Assembly: GCA_015490255.1 (NCBI GenBank)
Contig: WFYF01000134.1
Location: forward strand, 1 to 10,047
DNA from: Caldifarciminota bacterium
GTDB lineage: Bacteria > Hydrothermota > Hydrothermia > S141-80
Direction: 5' to 3'
DNA length: 10,047 nucleotides
In this document: positions 1 to 6,115 of the stretch, piece by piece
Position numbering within the stretch: the stretch's first letter is position 1
How the letters are laid out: each line of letters starts with the position of its first letter
The notes under the pieces: generated by a model
The model's input: the letters and a program-made list of their open reading frames with translations, nothing else
Told to the model about the DNA's origin: nothing
Database searches by the model: none
Program-made: the position numbers and the translations under genes

Positions 1-224
1 ATCCGGCGGCGGAGTCTCCGGACCTCCGCTTCAGCGTCGTTTTCCTTCGCAGGGGTTGCCGGTGGATGCACGCTGTATTGATCAATCCACCGCTTGATGG
101 TCATGGTGCCTCCGATGCCGTATTTCCGCCGGAGAGAGGACAGGGAAGCCCCCTCCTCATATTCCCGGACCACCCGGAGTTTGAAGGCTTCCGTGTACCG
201 TTTCCTCTTGCCTTTTCCAGACAT
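1..224 (-). CDS. IS3-type transposase OrfA, partial (C-terminus beyond left edge)
   Basis: The minus strand from an ATG at 224 reads open to the window edge (74 codons). The product is a basic N-terminus followed by a helix-turn-helix of the IS3/HTH_Tnp_1 kind: YTEAFKLRVVREYEEG (residues 10-25), then LRRKYGIGG and a T-x-K-R-W segment (residues 43-47). A charged stretch, EAEVRRLRRR, follows at the edge, where IS3 OrfA proteins start their leucine zipper. A GGAGGA Shine-Dalgarno (plus-strand 231-236) lies 7 nt before the start. OrfA binds the element ends and is normally extended by a -1 frameshift into OrfB, the DDE integrase. That part would lie left of the window, so whether the element is intact cannot be judged. 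It is unrelated to the nos genes and diverges from them. Confidence 0.75.
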   Translation of the reverse strand, partial: MSGKGKRKRYTEAFKLRVVREYEEGASLSSLRRKYGIGGTMTIKRWIDQYSVHPPATPAKENDAEAEVRRLRRR

Positions 225-289
225 TTCCACTCCTCCCCCGACTCCCCTATGATACACCCTCGAATGTAAACGTTTTTCCGGACGGGTCA
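1..289 (-). mobile_element. Insertion sequence end, IS3-like, partial
   Basis: The OrfA-like gene implies an insertion sequence entering from the left. Reading the minus strand upstream of OrfA, a candidate terminus starts 5'-TGACCCGTCCGG at plus 289. It begins with TG and is GC-rich, as many IS3-family ends are. The partner inverted repeat and the target duplication are outside the window, so this boundary is a guess. A short inverted repeat (CGGAC 279-283, GTCCG 294-298) straddles it. Confidence 0.35.
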
Positions 290-329
290 AAATGTCCGAA
301 GTCTCTCCCGATTTTCAGATTGTGGTGCC

Positions 330-358
330 TTGACAGTTGGACGGGCGGGCCTTAATAT
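330..358 (+). promoter_or_regulatory. Sigma-70-type promoter, upstream copy
   Basis: A perfect TTGACA (330-335) is followed after 17 nt by TAATAT (353-358), which matches four of six -10 consensus positions. Transcription would start near 365, about 230 nt before the first codon of the regulator gene. This leaves a long leader containing the 477-502 palindrome. An ATAT-GG-ATAT inverted repeat (357-366) overlaps the -10 box and expected start, a plausible but unproven operator. Confidence 0.5.
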
Positions 359-476
359 ATGGATATGAAGGTCTTTTTATCATAAATTCGCATCATCCGC
401 AGGAAAATTCAGTGCGAAGTTTGCACGCTGGGTGAGGCACACAGAAATCGTTGCGTCTCCGCCAGGGGCAGTCTCT

Positions 477-502
477 GCAGGGGTCCCGGACGGGACCCCT
501 GC
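477..502 (+). other. Perfect 26-nt palindrome (strong hairpin)
   Basis: GCAGGGGTCCCG (477-488) and CGGGACCCCTGC (491-502) are exact reverse complements around a GA centre. In RNA this makes a very stable GC-rich hairpin; in DNA it could be a dyad operator. No proper T-run follows (GTCTATTTGC), so it is at best a weak intrinsic terminator for transcripts from the 330-358 promoter. An alternative small stem, GCAG (468-471) with CTGC (475-478), would compete with its left arm. Confidence 0.6.
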
Positions 503-528
503 GTCTATTTGCAAAGGGTTGTCTGAGG

Positions 529-557
529 TTGCGGTTCCCTGCGAGAAGGCGTATAAT
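529..557 (+). promoter_or_regulatory. Sigma-70-type promoter of the regulator-cytochrome genes
   Basis: A perfect -10 box TATAAT (552-557) lies 17 nt after TTGCGG (529-534), whose first three bases match the -35 consensus. Transcription would start near 564, leaving a leader of about 32 nt before the ATG at 596. The position suits the whole nos cluster. The -10 region is followed by an AT-rich AATATT stretch where an Rrf2 protein could bind, but no convincing dyad is seen. Confidence 0.55.
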
Positions 558-595
558 AATATTCGGACCCAAAAATCCTGAATTGAGATGCGGCC

Positions 596-1045
596 ATGAT
601 GCTTTCAAAGGAAACAGGTTATGTGGTGAGGCTCCTGGTCTATCTCCGGGAGCAGGATGCGCCGGTCCCGGTGAGGGAGGTGGCGCGGGTTCTGGGCATC
701 CCCCCGTCCTTTCTTGCCAAGCTGGTGCAGCGGGCAGCCCGTCGCGGCTGGGTGATCACCCGCAAAGGGCCCGGTGGCGGCATGATGCTCGGGGTGAACC
801 CTTCCGAACTCCGCCTGATGGAGATCGTGGAAACCCTTGAAGGGAGGGTCCTGGAGCAGTGCGTGCTCGGGCTGCCTGAATGCGGAGGGGAAAACCCCTG
901 TCCCCTCCACGATCAGTGGATGCCGGTGCGGGATGCCATGCTCGGGCTGTTTTCCCGCACCACGGTGAGCGACCTCAAGGGGGAGACTCTTCCCGGGATG
1001 AAGGAAAAGGATCAAACCTCTCACAAGAAGGAGGATTCACCATGA
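596..1045 (+). CDS. Rrf2-family transcriptional regulator with Fe-S cysteines (NsrR/IscR-like)
   Basis: The 149-residue protein has the Rrf2 winged helix: a helix-turn-helix around residues 25-50 (VREVARVLGIPPSFLAKLVQ) and the wing motif RKGPGGG (56-62). Three cysteines, C89, C96 and C102, sit where NsrR and IscR bind their [Fe-S] cluster, with spacing C-x6-C-x5-C; the C-terminal tail is charged. Family members sense NO, oxidative stress or cluster status and bind promoter DNA. Heading a nos cluster, an NO- or redox-responsive repressor or activator role is the likely reading. Two start codons are adjacent (596 and 599); no strong Shine-Dalgarno precedes them. The stop overlaps the cytochrome start by 4 nt (ATGA, 1042-1045), so the two genes are co-transcribed and the regulator may control itself. 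Its exact subfamily cannot be settled from sequence alone. Confidence 0.85.
   Translation: MMLSKETGYVVRLLVYLREQDAPVPVREVARVLGIPPSFLAKLVQRAARRGWVITRKGPGGGMMLGVNPSELRLMEIVETLEGRVLEQCVLGLPECGGENPCPLHDQWMPVRDAMLGLFSRTTVSDLKGETLPGMKEKDQTSHKKEDSP
1028..1034 (+). promoter_or_regulatory. Ribosome binding site of the first cytochrome
   Basis: AAGGAGG, 7 nt before ATG 1042, fixes the cytochrome start there. The same frame is open upstream to 880, but that part only shadows the regulator gene. Confidence 0.8.
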
Positions 1046-1476
1046 AGGGATGGATGACCATGGCGGTGGGCATTGCCCTGGCCGTTCCGGCGGCGCTGGG
1101 GGCGCAGGGAATCAATCCGGATGAGTTCTATCCGGGGAAAGGCGTGGGGCCCGTGGACACGGTGGTCCTTGCAGACACCCTGGATCCGGAGCTTGTGAAG
1201 AAAGGGGAGGAGATCTTCAAGCTCAAATGCACGGCCTGCCACCAGCTGGATCAGCGGGTGGTGGGACCGCCGCTTCGGGGGATCACCAAGCGTCGTCGTC
1301 CCGAGTGGATCATGAACATGATCCTGAACCCGACGGAGATGGTCCAGAAGGACGATTTGGCCAAAACCCTTCTCGGGATGTATTACGTTCCCATGACCAA
1401 CCAGAACGTCACCGAAGAGGACGCCCGGGCCCTTCTGGAGTATTTCCGGCAGGTGGACGCGGAAGAAAAGAAATGA
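1042..1476 (+). CDS. Secreted monohaem c-type cytochrome, probable NosZ electron donor
   Basis: The 144-residue protein starts with a Sec signal (MKGWMTMAVGIALAVPAALGAQG, cleavage probably after residue 20-22). It carries one haem c motif, C63-T-A-C66-H67, in a class I cytochrome fold with the expected VGPPLRGI loop (74-81). The likely distal ligand is M118 in YVPMTNQN, and a C-terminal helix follows (EEDARALLEYF). It would act in the periplasm, either soluble or held by an uncleaved signal. Small cytochromes next to clade II nosZ (NosC1/NosC2-type genes) are taken to pass electrons to the CuA site. The start at 1042 is chosen for its AAGGAGG and signal peptide. The gene overlaps the regulator by 4 nt and is separated from nosZ by a 204-nt leader. 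Partner assignment is inferred from position. Confidence 0.85.
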   Translation: MKGWMTMAVGIALAVPAALGAQGINPDEFYPGKGVGPVDTVVLADTLDPELVKKGEEIFKLKCTACHQLDQRVVGPPLRGITKRRRPEWIMNMILNPTEMVQKDDLAKTLLGMYYVPMTNQNVTEEDARALLEYFRQVDAEEKK

Positions 1477-1680
1477 CCCCTCCCATGCAACGACACACGC
1501 CGATGGGAATGGTCTTTGCCTCCAAAAAGGATAAAAGGGCCCTTATTTCAAAACTGGAACAGGGGTGCCGGTCGGTCGTCCCATCTTTGAGACAGGGGGC
1601 GGATGGGAAGATGGGAGATTGTGGCAACGCTTTTGCACCTTTGGCGGCAGGCACCACAGGCTGAACAAGGAGGTTGCAGG
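1477..1680 (+). promoter_or_regulatory. nosZ leader with inverted repeats
   Basis: This 204-nt gap has no gene. TCCCATCTT (1579-1587) is exactly complementary to AAGATGGGA (1608-1616) across a 20-nt loop. A weaker pair, TCCCAT (1481-1486) and ATGGGA (1503-1508), lies right after the cytochrome stop, and AAGGGCCCTT (1535-1544) is palindromic. No clear -35/-10 pair is visible, so nosZ may be read from the upstream promoter with a structured leader. Confidence 0.4.
1667..1673 (+). promoter_or_regulatory. Ribosome binding site of nosZ
   Basis: AAGGAGG, 7 nt before ATG 1681, decides the start. An in-frame ATG at 1603 would add 26 residues before the signal sequence and has no comparable site. Confidence 0.85.
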
Positions 1681-3636
1681 ATGCGTGGATGGTCCTGGAA
1701 ATGGGGTATGCTGGTGGCGGTGGCCGCCCTCACCATGGTGGGGGCCACCAAGGTCCGGAAGCTCGCCCGGGATGCGGCGAAGAAGGTCTATGTGGCCCCC
1801 GGTGAGCACGACGAGTTCTATGCCTTCATGTCCGGGGGGTTCAACGGTCAGATCGGGGTCCACGGGCTGCCGTCCGGGCGACTGCTGAAGATCGTGCCGG
1901 TCTTTTCGGTGAACCCCGAGAACGGATACGGGTATTCCGAGGAGACCAAGCCCATGCTCATGACGTCCCAGGGGTTCGTGCCCTGGGATGACACTCACCA
2001 TCCGGAGCTTTCCCAGACCAACGGGGTTCCGGACGGACGCTGGCTTTTCATCAACGCCAACAACACGCCCCGCATCGCCCGGATTGACCTGGCCACCTTC
2101 CACACCGTGGACATCATTGAGATTCCCAACTCCGGTGGAAACCACCCCTCTCCCTTCATCACCCAGAACTCCGAATACGTGGTGGCCGGAACCCGCTTCT
2201 CCGTGCCCATCCCCCAGAAAGACATGCCCATCTCCAAATACAAGGGGAACTTCAAGGGCACCCTCACCTTCGTGAAGGTGGATCCCCAGACCGGCATGAT
2301 GGACATCGGCTTCCAGATCCTGGTGCCCGGCTTTGACTATGACCTGGCCCACTGCGGAAAGGGTCCGTCCCATGGCTGGTGCTTCTTCACCTCCTACAAC
2401 TCCGAGGAGGCCTATTCCCTCCTGGAGCGCCATGCTTCCCAGAAAGACAAGGACTATATCGCTGCGGTGAACTGGAAGCGGGCGGAGGCCTGCCTGAAGG
2501 AGGGCAAGGGCGAGAAGATGCGGGTGACCTATTACCACAACTACTGGGATGAAGAGAAGCAGATGGCGATTTCCGAAAAGAAGACCTCCGTCACCATCCT
2601 CCGTCCGGAGAAGTGTGAGGGCATGATCTATTACATCCCCACGCCCAAATCCCCCCACGGCGTGGACGTGGATCCCTCCGGCGAATACATCATCCCCGGC
2701 GGAAAACTCTCGGCCACCATCTCGGTGTTCTCCTTCAGCAAGATGATCAACGCCATCAAGAACAAGCAGTTTGCGGGTGAGGAATACGGCATTCCGGTGC
2801 TGAAATACGAGGCGGTGCTCCACAAAGAGGTGCCCAACCTCTGCCTTGGGCCGCTCCACAACGAGTTTGACACCCGGGGCAACGTCTACACCTCCTGCTT
2901 CATTTCCTCCGAAGTGGTGAAGTGGCGCTATGAGGACGGCAAGATTCTGGACCGGATCCCCGTGTATTACTCTATCGGCCACCTGATGATTCCCGGCGGC
3001 GACTCCCGCAAACCCTGGGACAAATATCTGGTTGCCCTCAACAAGATCACCAAAGACCGGTATCTCCCCACCGGACCGGAACTGGCCCAGTCCGCCCAGC
3101 TCATTGACATCACCGGCGACAAGATGGAGATGCTCCTGGACTTCCCCACCATGGGTGAGCCTCACTACGCCCAGGGGATCAAGGCGGATCTCGTGACCCA
3201 GCGTCAGGTGAAGATCTATCCGCTGGAGAAAAACCACCACCCCTATGCGGTCAAGTCCCAGGATGCTGTGAAGGTGGTGCGCAAGGGTCGCCGGGTGGAC
3301 GTCTATATGACCGCCATCCGGACCCACTTCGCGCCGGACAACATTGAAGGCATCCGGGTGGGCGACACGGTGTATTTCCATGTGACCAACCTGGAGCAGG
3401 ACTGGGATATCCCCCACGGATTCGCGGTGTACGGTGCCCAGAACGCCAACATCCTGATCATGCCCGGTCAGACCCTCACCCTGAAGTGGGTGCCCAAGGC
3501 TCCCGGTGTCTATCCCTTCTATTGCACAGACTTCTGCTCGGCCCTCCACCAGGAGATGCAGGGTTACGTCCGGGTGTCCCCGCGCAACGCGAAGACGAAG
3601 CTCTACTGGTACTGGGCCGGTCAGGAACAGAAATAA
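1681..3636 (+). CDS. nosZ: Nitrous oxide reductase, clade II, Sec-type
   Basis: The 651-residue protein reduces N2O to N2 in the periplasm. Seven histidines match the CuZ ligands: H106 and H107 (DDTHHPE), H155 (GGNHPSP), H326 (SPHGVDVD), H393 (GPLHNEFD), H434 (IGHLMIP) and H495 (GEPHYAQ). The C-terminal cupredoxin domain has the CuA set H579 (IPHGFAV), C615, C619, H623 and M626 in CTDFCSALHQEM. D617 sits where clade I has Trp; only the backbone carbonyl binds copper there. The N-terminus (MRGWSWKWGMLVAVAALTMV) is a Sec-type hydrophobic segment without twin arginines and without a clear cleavage site, so membrane anchoring is possible. Absence of a Tat signal, the DDTHHPE motif and the CTDFC motif together indicate clade II. 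There is no C-terminal haem domain as in Wolinella NosZ. A strong terminator follows directly. Confidence 0.97.
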   Translation: MRGWSWKWGMLVAVAALTMVGATKVRKLARDAAKKVYVAPGEHDEFYAFMSGGFNGQIGVHGLPSGRLLKIVPVFSVNPENGYGYSEETKPMLMTSQGFVPWDDTHHPELSQTNGVPDGRWLFINANNTPRIARIDLATFHTVDIIEIPNSGGNHPSPFITQNSEYVVAGTRFSVPIPQKDMPISKYKGNFKGTLTFVKVDPQTGMMDIGFQILVPGFDYDLAHCGKGPSHGWCFFTSYNSEEAYSLLERHASQKDKDYIAAVNWKRAEACLKEGKGEKMRVTYYHNYWDEEKQMAISEKKTSVTILRPEKCEGMIYYIPTPKSPHGVDVDPSGEYIIPGGKLSATISVFSFSKMINAIKNKQFAGEEYGIPVLKYEAVLHKEVPNLCLGPLHNEFDTRGNVYTSCFISSEVVKWRYEDGKILDRIPVYYSIGHLMIPGGDSRKPWDKYLVALNKITKDRYLPTGPELAQSAQLIDITGDKMEMLLDFPTMGEPHYAQGIKADLVTQRQVKIYPLEKNHHPYAVKSQDAVKVVRKGRRVDVYMTAIRTHFAPDNIEGIRVGDTVYFHVTNLEQDWDIPHGFAVYGAQNANILIMPGQTLTLKWVPKAPGVYPFYCTDFCSALHQEMQGYVRVSPRNAKTKLYWYWAGQEQK

Positions 3637-3659
3637 ACACGGTCTTTGGCACAACACGG

Positions 3660-3694
3660 AAGAGGGGGGAGGGTGGGCCTCCCCCCTCTTTTTT
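3660..3694 (+). terminator. Strong intrinsic terminator behind nosZ
   Basis: AAGAGGGGGGAGG (3660-3672) pairs perfectly over 13 bp with CCTCCCCCCTCTT (3678-3690) around a GTGGG loop, followed by an unbroken T-run (3689-3694). It lies 24 nt after the nosZ stop and only 20 nt before the next ATG, with no room for a promoter in between. It probably lowers, rather than abolishes, expression of the downstream maturation genes relative to nosZ. Confidence 0.85.
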
Positions 3695-3701
3695 CCCAAA
3701 A

Positions 3702-3708
3702 AAGGAGG
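3702..3708 (+). promoter_or_regulatory. Ribosome binding site of the NosB-like gene
   Basis: AAGGAGG, 6 nt before ATG 3715, sits 7 nt after the terminator T-run. It fixes the start and rules out an upstream in-frame ATG at 3646, which lies in the terminator region. Confidence 0.8.
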
Positions 3709-3714
3709 TGCACC

Positions 3715-4278
3715 ATGAAATGGGTCAGGATCCTGATGGTTGTGGCGGCCATAGGGGTGGCGTCGGCCTACGTGTTCCCCCTGTGGACCTATAAGTTGGA
3801 CGCCCCCCAGTATCCTGAAGGTCTGGTGATGTACATCAAGGCCAACCGGGTTGCAGGGGACGTGGACAAGATAGACATCGTGAACCACTACATCGGCATG
3901 AAGCCCATTGAGAGCACGCAGTTCCTGGAGTTCAAAGTCTTCCCCATCGCCTTTGCCGTGTTCATCCTCTGGGCGCTCCTTGCAGCGTGGAGTGGCGCCT
4001 TCAAGCTCGTGGCCTCGTGGGTGCTGACCTATACCCTTTTCGCGCTGGTTTCCCTTGTGGATTTCTATAAATGGCTCTATCATTATGGGCATGATCTGGA
4101 TCCCTCTGCGGCCATCCGGATTGAGCCCTTCACACCGCCGCTTATTGGTCCGAAGGAACTACTGAACTTCTATGTGGAAGCCTGGCCGCATGCGGGAGGT
4201 CTGGGCCTGATCGTGGCGGCCGCCGCGGGGTGGCTGGCCCTGATCCTCCTGTGGCGGGCACGCAGGCAGGAGGCATGA
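3715..4278 (+). CDS. nosB: NosB-like integral membrane protein of clade II nos clusters
   Basis: The 187-residue protein has four predicted membrane segments: residues about 5-24, 74-94, 97-117 and 160-180. The first two are separated by a roughly 50-residue non-membrane loop, and the last is followed by a positively charged tail (RARRQEA). The loop carries NHYIGMKPIE (57-66), with His and Met that could bind a metal or haem; HYGH (123-126) follows the third segment. I recognise it by position and type: clade II nosZ is typically followed by a membrane protein called NosB, whose function is unknown. The sequence resembles, as I recall, uncharacterised nos-linked proteins with the same NHYIGM motif. 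Homology to Wolinella NosB itself was not tested, so the symbol is tentative. It sits 1 nt from nosL and is probably translated with it. Confidence 0.65.
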   Translation: MKWVRILMVVAAIGVASAYVFPLWTYKLDAPQYPEGLVMYIKANRVAGDVDKIDIVNHYIGMKPIESTQFLEFKVFPIAFAVFILWALLAAWSGAFKLVASWVLTYTLFALVSLVDFYKWLYHYGHDLDPSAAIRIEPFTPPLIGPKELLNFYVEAWPHAGGLGLIVAAAAGWLALILLWRARRQEA

Positions 4279-4279
4279 C

Positions 4280-4792
4280 ATGCGATGGGGATGGACCCTG
4301 CTGGGGATGCTCACGCTGGTGTTTCTGGGGTGCTCGGACAAACCGGAGGCTATCGCCTATGGGCGGGACAATTGCGCGTTCTGCAAAATGACCATCACGG
4401 ATCCCCGGTTTGCCGCCGAGATCGTCACGAAAAAGGGACGGATCTACAAGTTTGACGCCATTGAATGCATGATCGCCGCCACCCTGGATGGCACCGTGGA
4501 CCCGGCCGAGGTGAAGCGCTTCTGGGTGAAGGACTTTGAAACGCAGGAATGGGTGGATGCCGAGAAGGCCTTTTTCCTCCAGAGTCCGAAAATGCGCAGC
4601 CCCATGGGCGTGAACCTCGCCGCCTTTGCCTCGCGGGAGAACATGGAAGCCTTCAAGATGAAATACGACGGGCTGGAACTCACCTTTGAGGACCTGCCCA
4701 ACGTGATTCGCCAGAGCGGCCTGATGGAACGCGTGCGGCGGATGTCCGGACATATGGACATGAAAATGCACGGCGCGCCGGCCACTCCCTGA
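4280..4792 (+). CDS. nosL: NosL copper-binding lipoprotein, CuZ maturation chaperone
   Basis: The 170-residue protein has a lipoprotein signal ending in a lipobox (VFLGC, lipidated C18). It then has the NosL signature NCAFCKM (residues 31-37), in which C32, C35 and M37 form the CxxCxM Cu(I) site of the family. Further family features are the KGRIYKFDAIECM segment (52-64) and the FFLQSPKMRSPMGVNLAAF region (98-116). NosL is a membrane-tethered periplasmic Cu(I) chaperone that works with NosDFY to build the CuZ centre. The C-terminus ends in an unusual Met/His-rich tail (M155, H158, M159, M161, M163, H164), which may bind extra copper. The start at 4280 has a CAGGAGG 6 nt upstream and lies 1 nt after the NosB-like stop. 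Confidence 0.92.
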   Translation: MRWGWTLLGMLTLVFLGCSDKPEAIAYGRDNCAFCKMTITDPRFAAEIVTKKGRIYKFDAIECMIAATLDGTVDPAEVKRFWVKDFETQEWVDAEKAFFLQSPKMRSPMGVNLAAFASRENMEAFKMKYDGLELTFEDLPNVIRQSGLMERVRRMSGHMDMKMHGAPATP

Positions 4793-4798
4793 AGAACC

Positions 4799-6115
4799 AT
4801 GAATGCCCTTCTGCTTGTGCTGATGATGGTCGTCCCTCCGGAACAGGAGGTGGTGGAAATTGATCTGCTTCAAACGCCTTCCGCACCCGCCGCCCTCACC
4901 GTGTGTCCCACCTGCGAGATCTCGTCGCTGCGGGAAGCCCTGGAGCGGGCCCCGGTGGGGGCGACGGTGTATGTTCTTGGTGGGGTCTATCGGGAGAGCA
5001 CCCTGGTGGTGCGCAAATCTCTCACCCTGATCGGGGAGGACAACCCGGTCCTGGACGGGGAAGGAAAATACGAAATCCTGGTGGTGGACAGCGTGAACGG
5101 ATTTCGGATTGAGGGTTTCACCTTCCGGGGGTCGGGGATCAGCTTTATGGAGGATCAGGCGGCCCTCCGGATCCGGAACAGCAAAAACTGCATCATTCAG
5201 AACAACACGTTTCTGGATAACTTTTTTGCCATATATCTGGAATCCGCCAATACGTGTGTGGTTCGGAACAACACGATTCGGGGACCGGGCCGGACGGAGA
5301 ACTTTTCCGGCAATGCCATCCATGTCTGGAGCAGTTACAACATCCTCATTGAGGGGAACCATCTTTCCCGTCACCGGGACGGCATTTACCTGGAGTTCGT
5401 CCGGGACAGCAAGATCCTGAACAACATCAGCGAGGATCACGTGCGCTATGGCATGCATTTCATGTTCTCCGACGACAACGAGTTTCGGGGGAACGTGTTC
5501 CGGCGATGCGGGGCCGGGGTTGCGGTGATGTATTCCCGGAGGACCCGGCTGTCGGAAAACCGGTTTGAAGACAACTGGGGGGGTGCTTCTTATGGCCTTC
5601 TGCTCAAAGAGATTTACGATTCGGATGTGGAGCAGAACGTTTTCCGGCGAAACACCGTTGCCCTGTATGTGGAGGGTTCGGATCGCATGCTTGTGCGGGG
5701 CAACGTGTTTGAAAAAAACGGATGGGCGCTGCGGGTGCTGGGAAATTCCATGGGCATGAGCTTCATGTATAACAACGTCCTGGACAACACCTTTGAGGCT
5801 TCCACCAACGCTTCCCGGAACTACAACGCCTATCTTTACAACTTCTGGTCGGCCTATGTGGGCTATGATCTCAACCGGGACGGATATGGGGACGTGCCCC
5901 ACCGTCCCATGACCCTCTTCACCCAGCTGGTGGAGCAATATCCGGCGGCGGCGATTCTGCTCCACAGCCCGCTGGAATATCTGCTGCAATACGCCGAGCG
6001 GCTTCTTCCGGTGCTTTTGCCCTCGGCGATTGAAGATGATCGTCCGCTCATGGGGAGGATCGTATGGTCCAAGTCCGAAACGTCACCAAGCGATACGACA
6101 GCGTTGAAGCCCTGA
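4799..6115 (+). CDS. nosD: NosD periplasmic beta-helix protein for CuZ maturation
   Basis: The 438-residue protein has a short hydrophobic N-terminus (MNALLLVLMMVVPP) that should export it. From about residue 65 to 340 there is a run of NosD/CASH right-handed parallel beta-helix repeats with recurring N-N/G-N-x-[FIL] turns (QNNTFLDN, RNNTIRG, EGNHLSRH, LNNISED, RGNVFRR, RGNVFEKNG). The diagnostic NosD C-terminal block follows: NYNAYLYNFWSAYVGYDLNRDG and DVPHRP (341-370). NosD binds the NosFY ABC transporter outside the cytoplasmic membrane and receives copper from NosL to assemble CuZ. The gene starts 6 nt after nosL with only a weak GAAG ribosome site, suggesting translational coupling. Its last 52 nt overlap nosF in another frame. 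Confidence 0.93.
   Translation: MNALLLVLMMVVPPEQEVVEIDLLQTPSAPAALTVCPTCEISSLREALERAPVGATVYVLGGVYRESTLVVRKSLTLIGEDNPVLDGEGKYEILVVDSVNGFRIEGFTFRGSGISFMEDQAALRIRNSKNCIIQNNTFLDNFFAIYLESANTCVVRNNTIRGPGRTENFSGNAIHVWSSYNILIEGNHLSRHRDGIYLEFVRDSKILNNISEDHVRYGMHFMFSDDNEFRGNVFRRCGAGVAVMYSRRTRLSENRFEDNWGGASYGLLLKEIYDSDVEQNVFRRNTVALYVEGSDRMLVRGNVFEKNGWALRVLGNSMGMSFMYNNVLDNTFEASTNASRNYNAYLYNFWSAYVGYDLNRDGYGDVPHRPMTLFTQLVEQYPAAAILLHSPLEYLLQYAERLLPVLLPSAIEDDRPLMGRIVWSKSETSPSDTTALKP

Larger units (their letters stand above)
225..595. other. 371-nt non-coding region with two promoters and a large palindrome
   Basis: No reading frame here looks like a protein; the short frames present have no recognisable composition and are antisense to, or continue into, flanking genes. 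From left to right it holds the OrfA ribosome site, the possible IS end near 289, a promoter-like pair at 330-358, an ATAT-GG-ATAT repeat at 357-366 just after the -10 box, a T-run at 372-376, a perfect palindrome at 477-502, and a second promoter at 529-557 that best explains the downstream operon. Confidence 0.6.

Noticed and set aside
78..87. ATTGATCAAT, resembling half of an FNR/DNR box
   Set aside because: It lies inside the transposase reading frame, lacks the TTGAT-N4-ATCAA spacing, and no promoter is near.
477..510. The 477-502 palindrome as an ordinary intrinsic terminator
   Set aside because: The sequence after the stem (GTCTATTTGC) has no run of T, and no plus-strand gene precedes it, so it is kept only as an unexplained structure.
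451..840. Plus-strand frame of 129 codons over the palindrome and the regulator
   Set aside because: It runs in another frame through the Rrf2 gene, is Gly/Arg-rich and has no family features.
1510..1560. A separate promoter for nosZ in the leader
   Set aside because: AT-rich AAAAAGGATAAAAG is present, but no -35/-10 pair with acceptable spacing could be found by eye.
1603..1680. Longer nosZ start at 1603
   Set aside because: It would put 26 residues before the signal segment; the AAGGAGG before 1681 and the hydrophobic N-terminus favour the shorter form.
1543..4092. Very long minus-strand open frame opposite nosZ and the NosB-like gene (849 codons)
   Set aside because: Its product is rich in His, Gly and Val with no domain, signal or ribosome site, and it mirrors the strongly biased codons of nosZ. 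It is an antisense shadow frame.
4142..5989. Minus-strand open frame of 615 codons opposite nosL and nosD
   Set aside because: Same shadow composition; the sense strand holds clear nosL and nosD with all their motifs.
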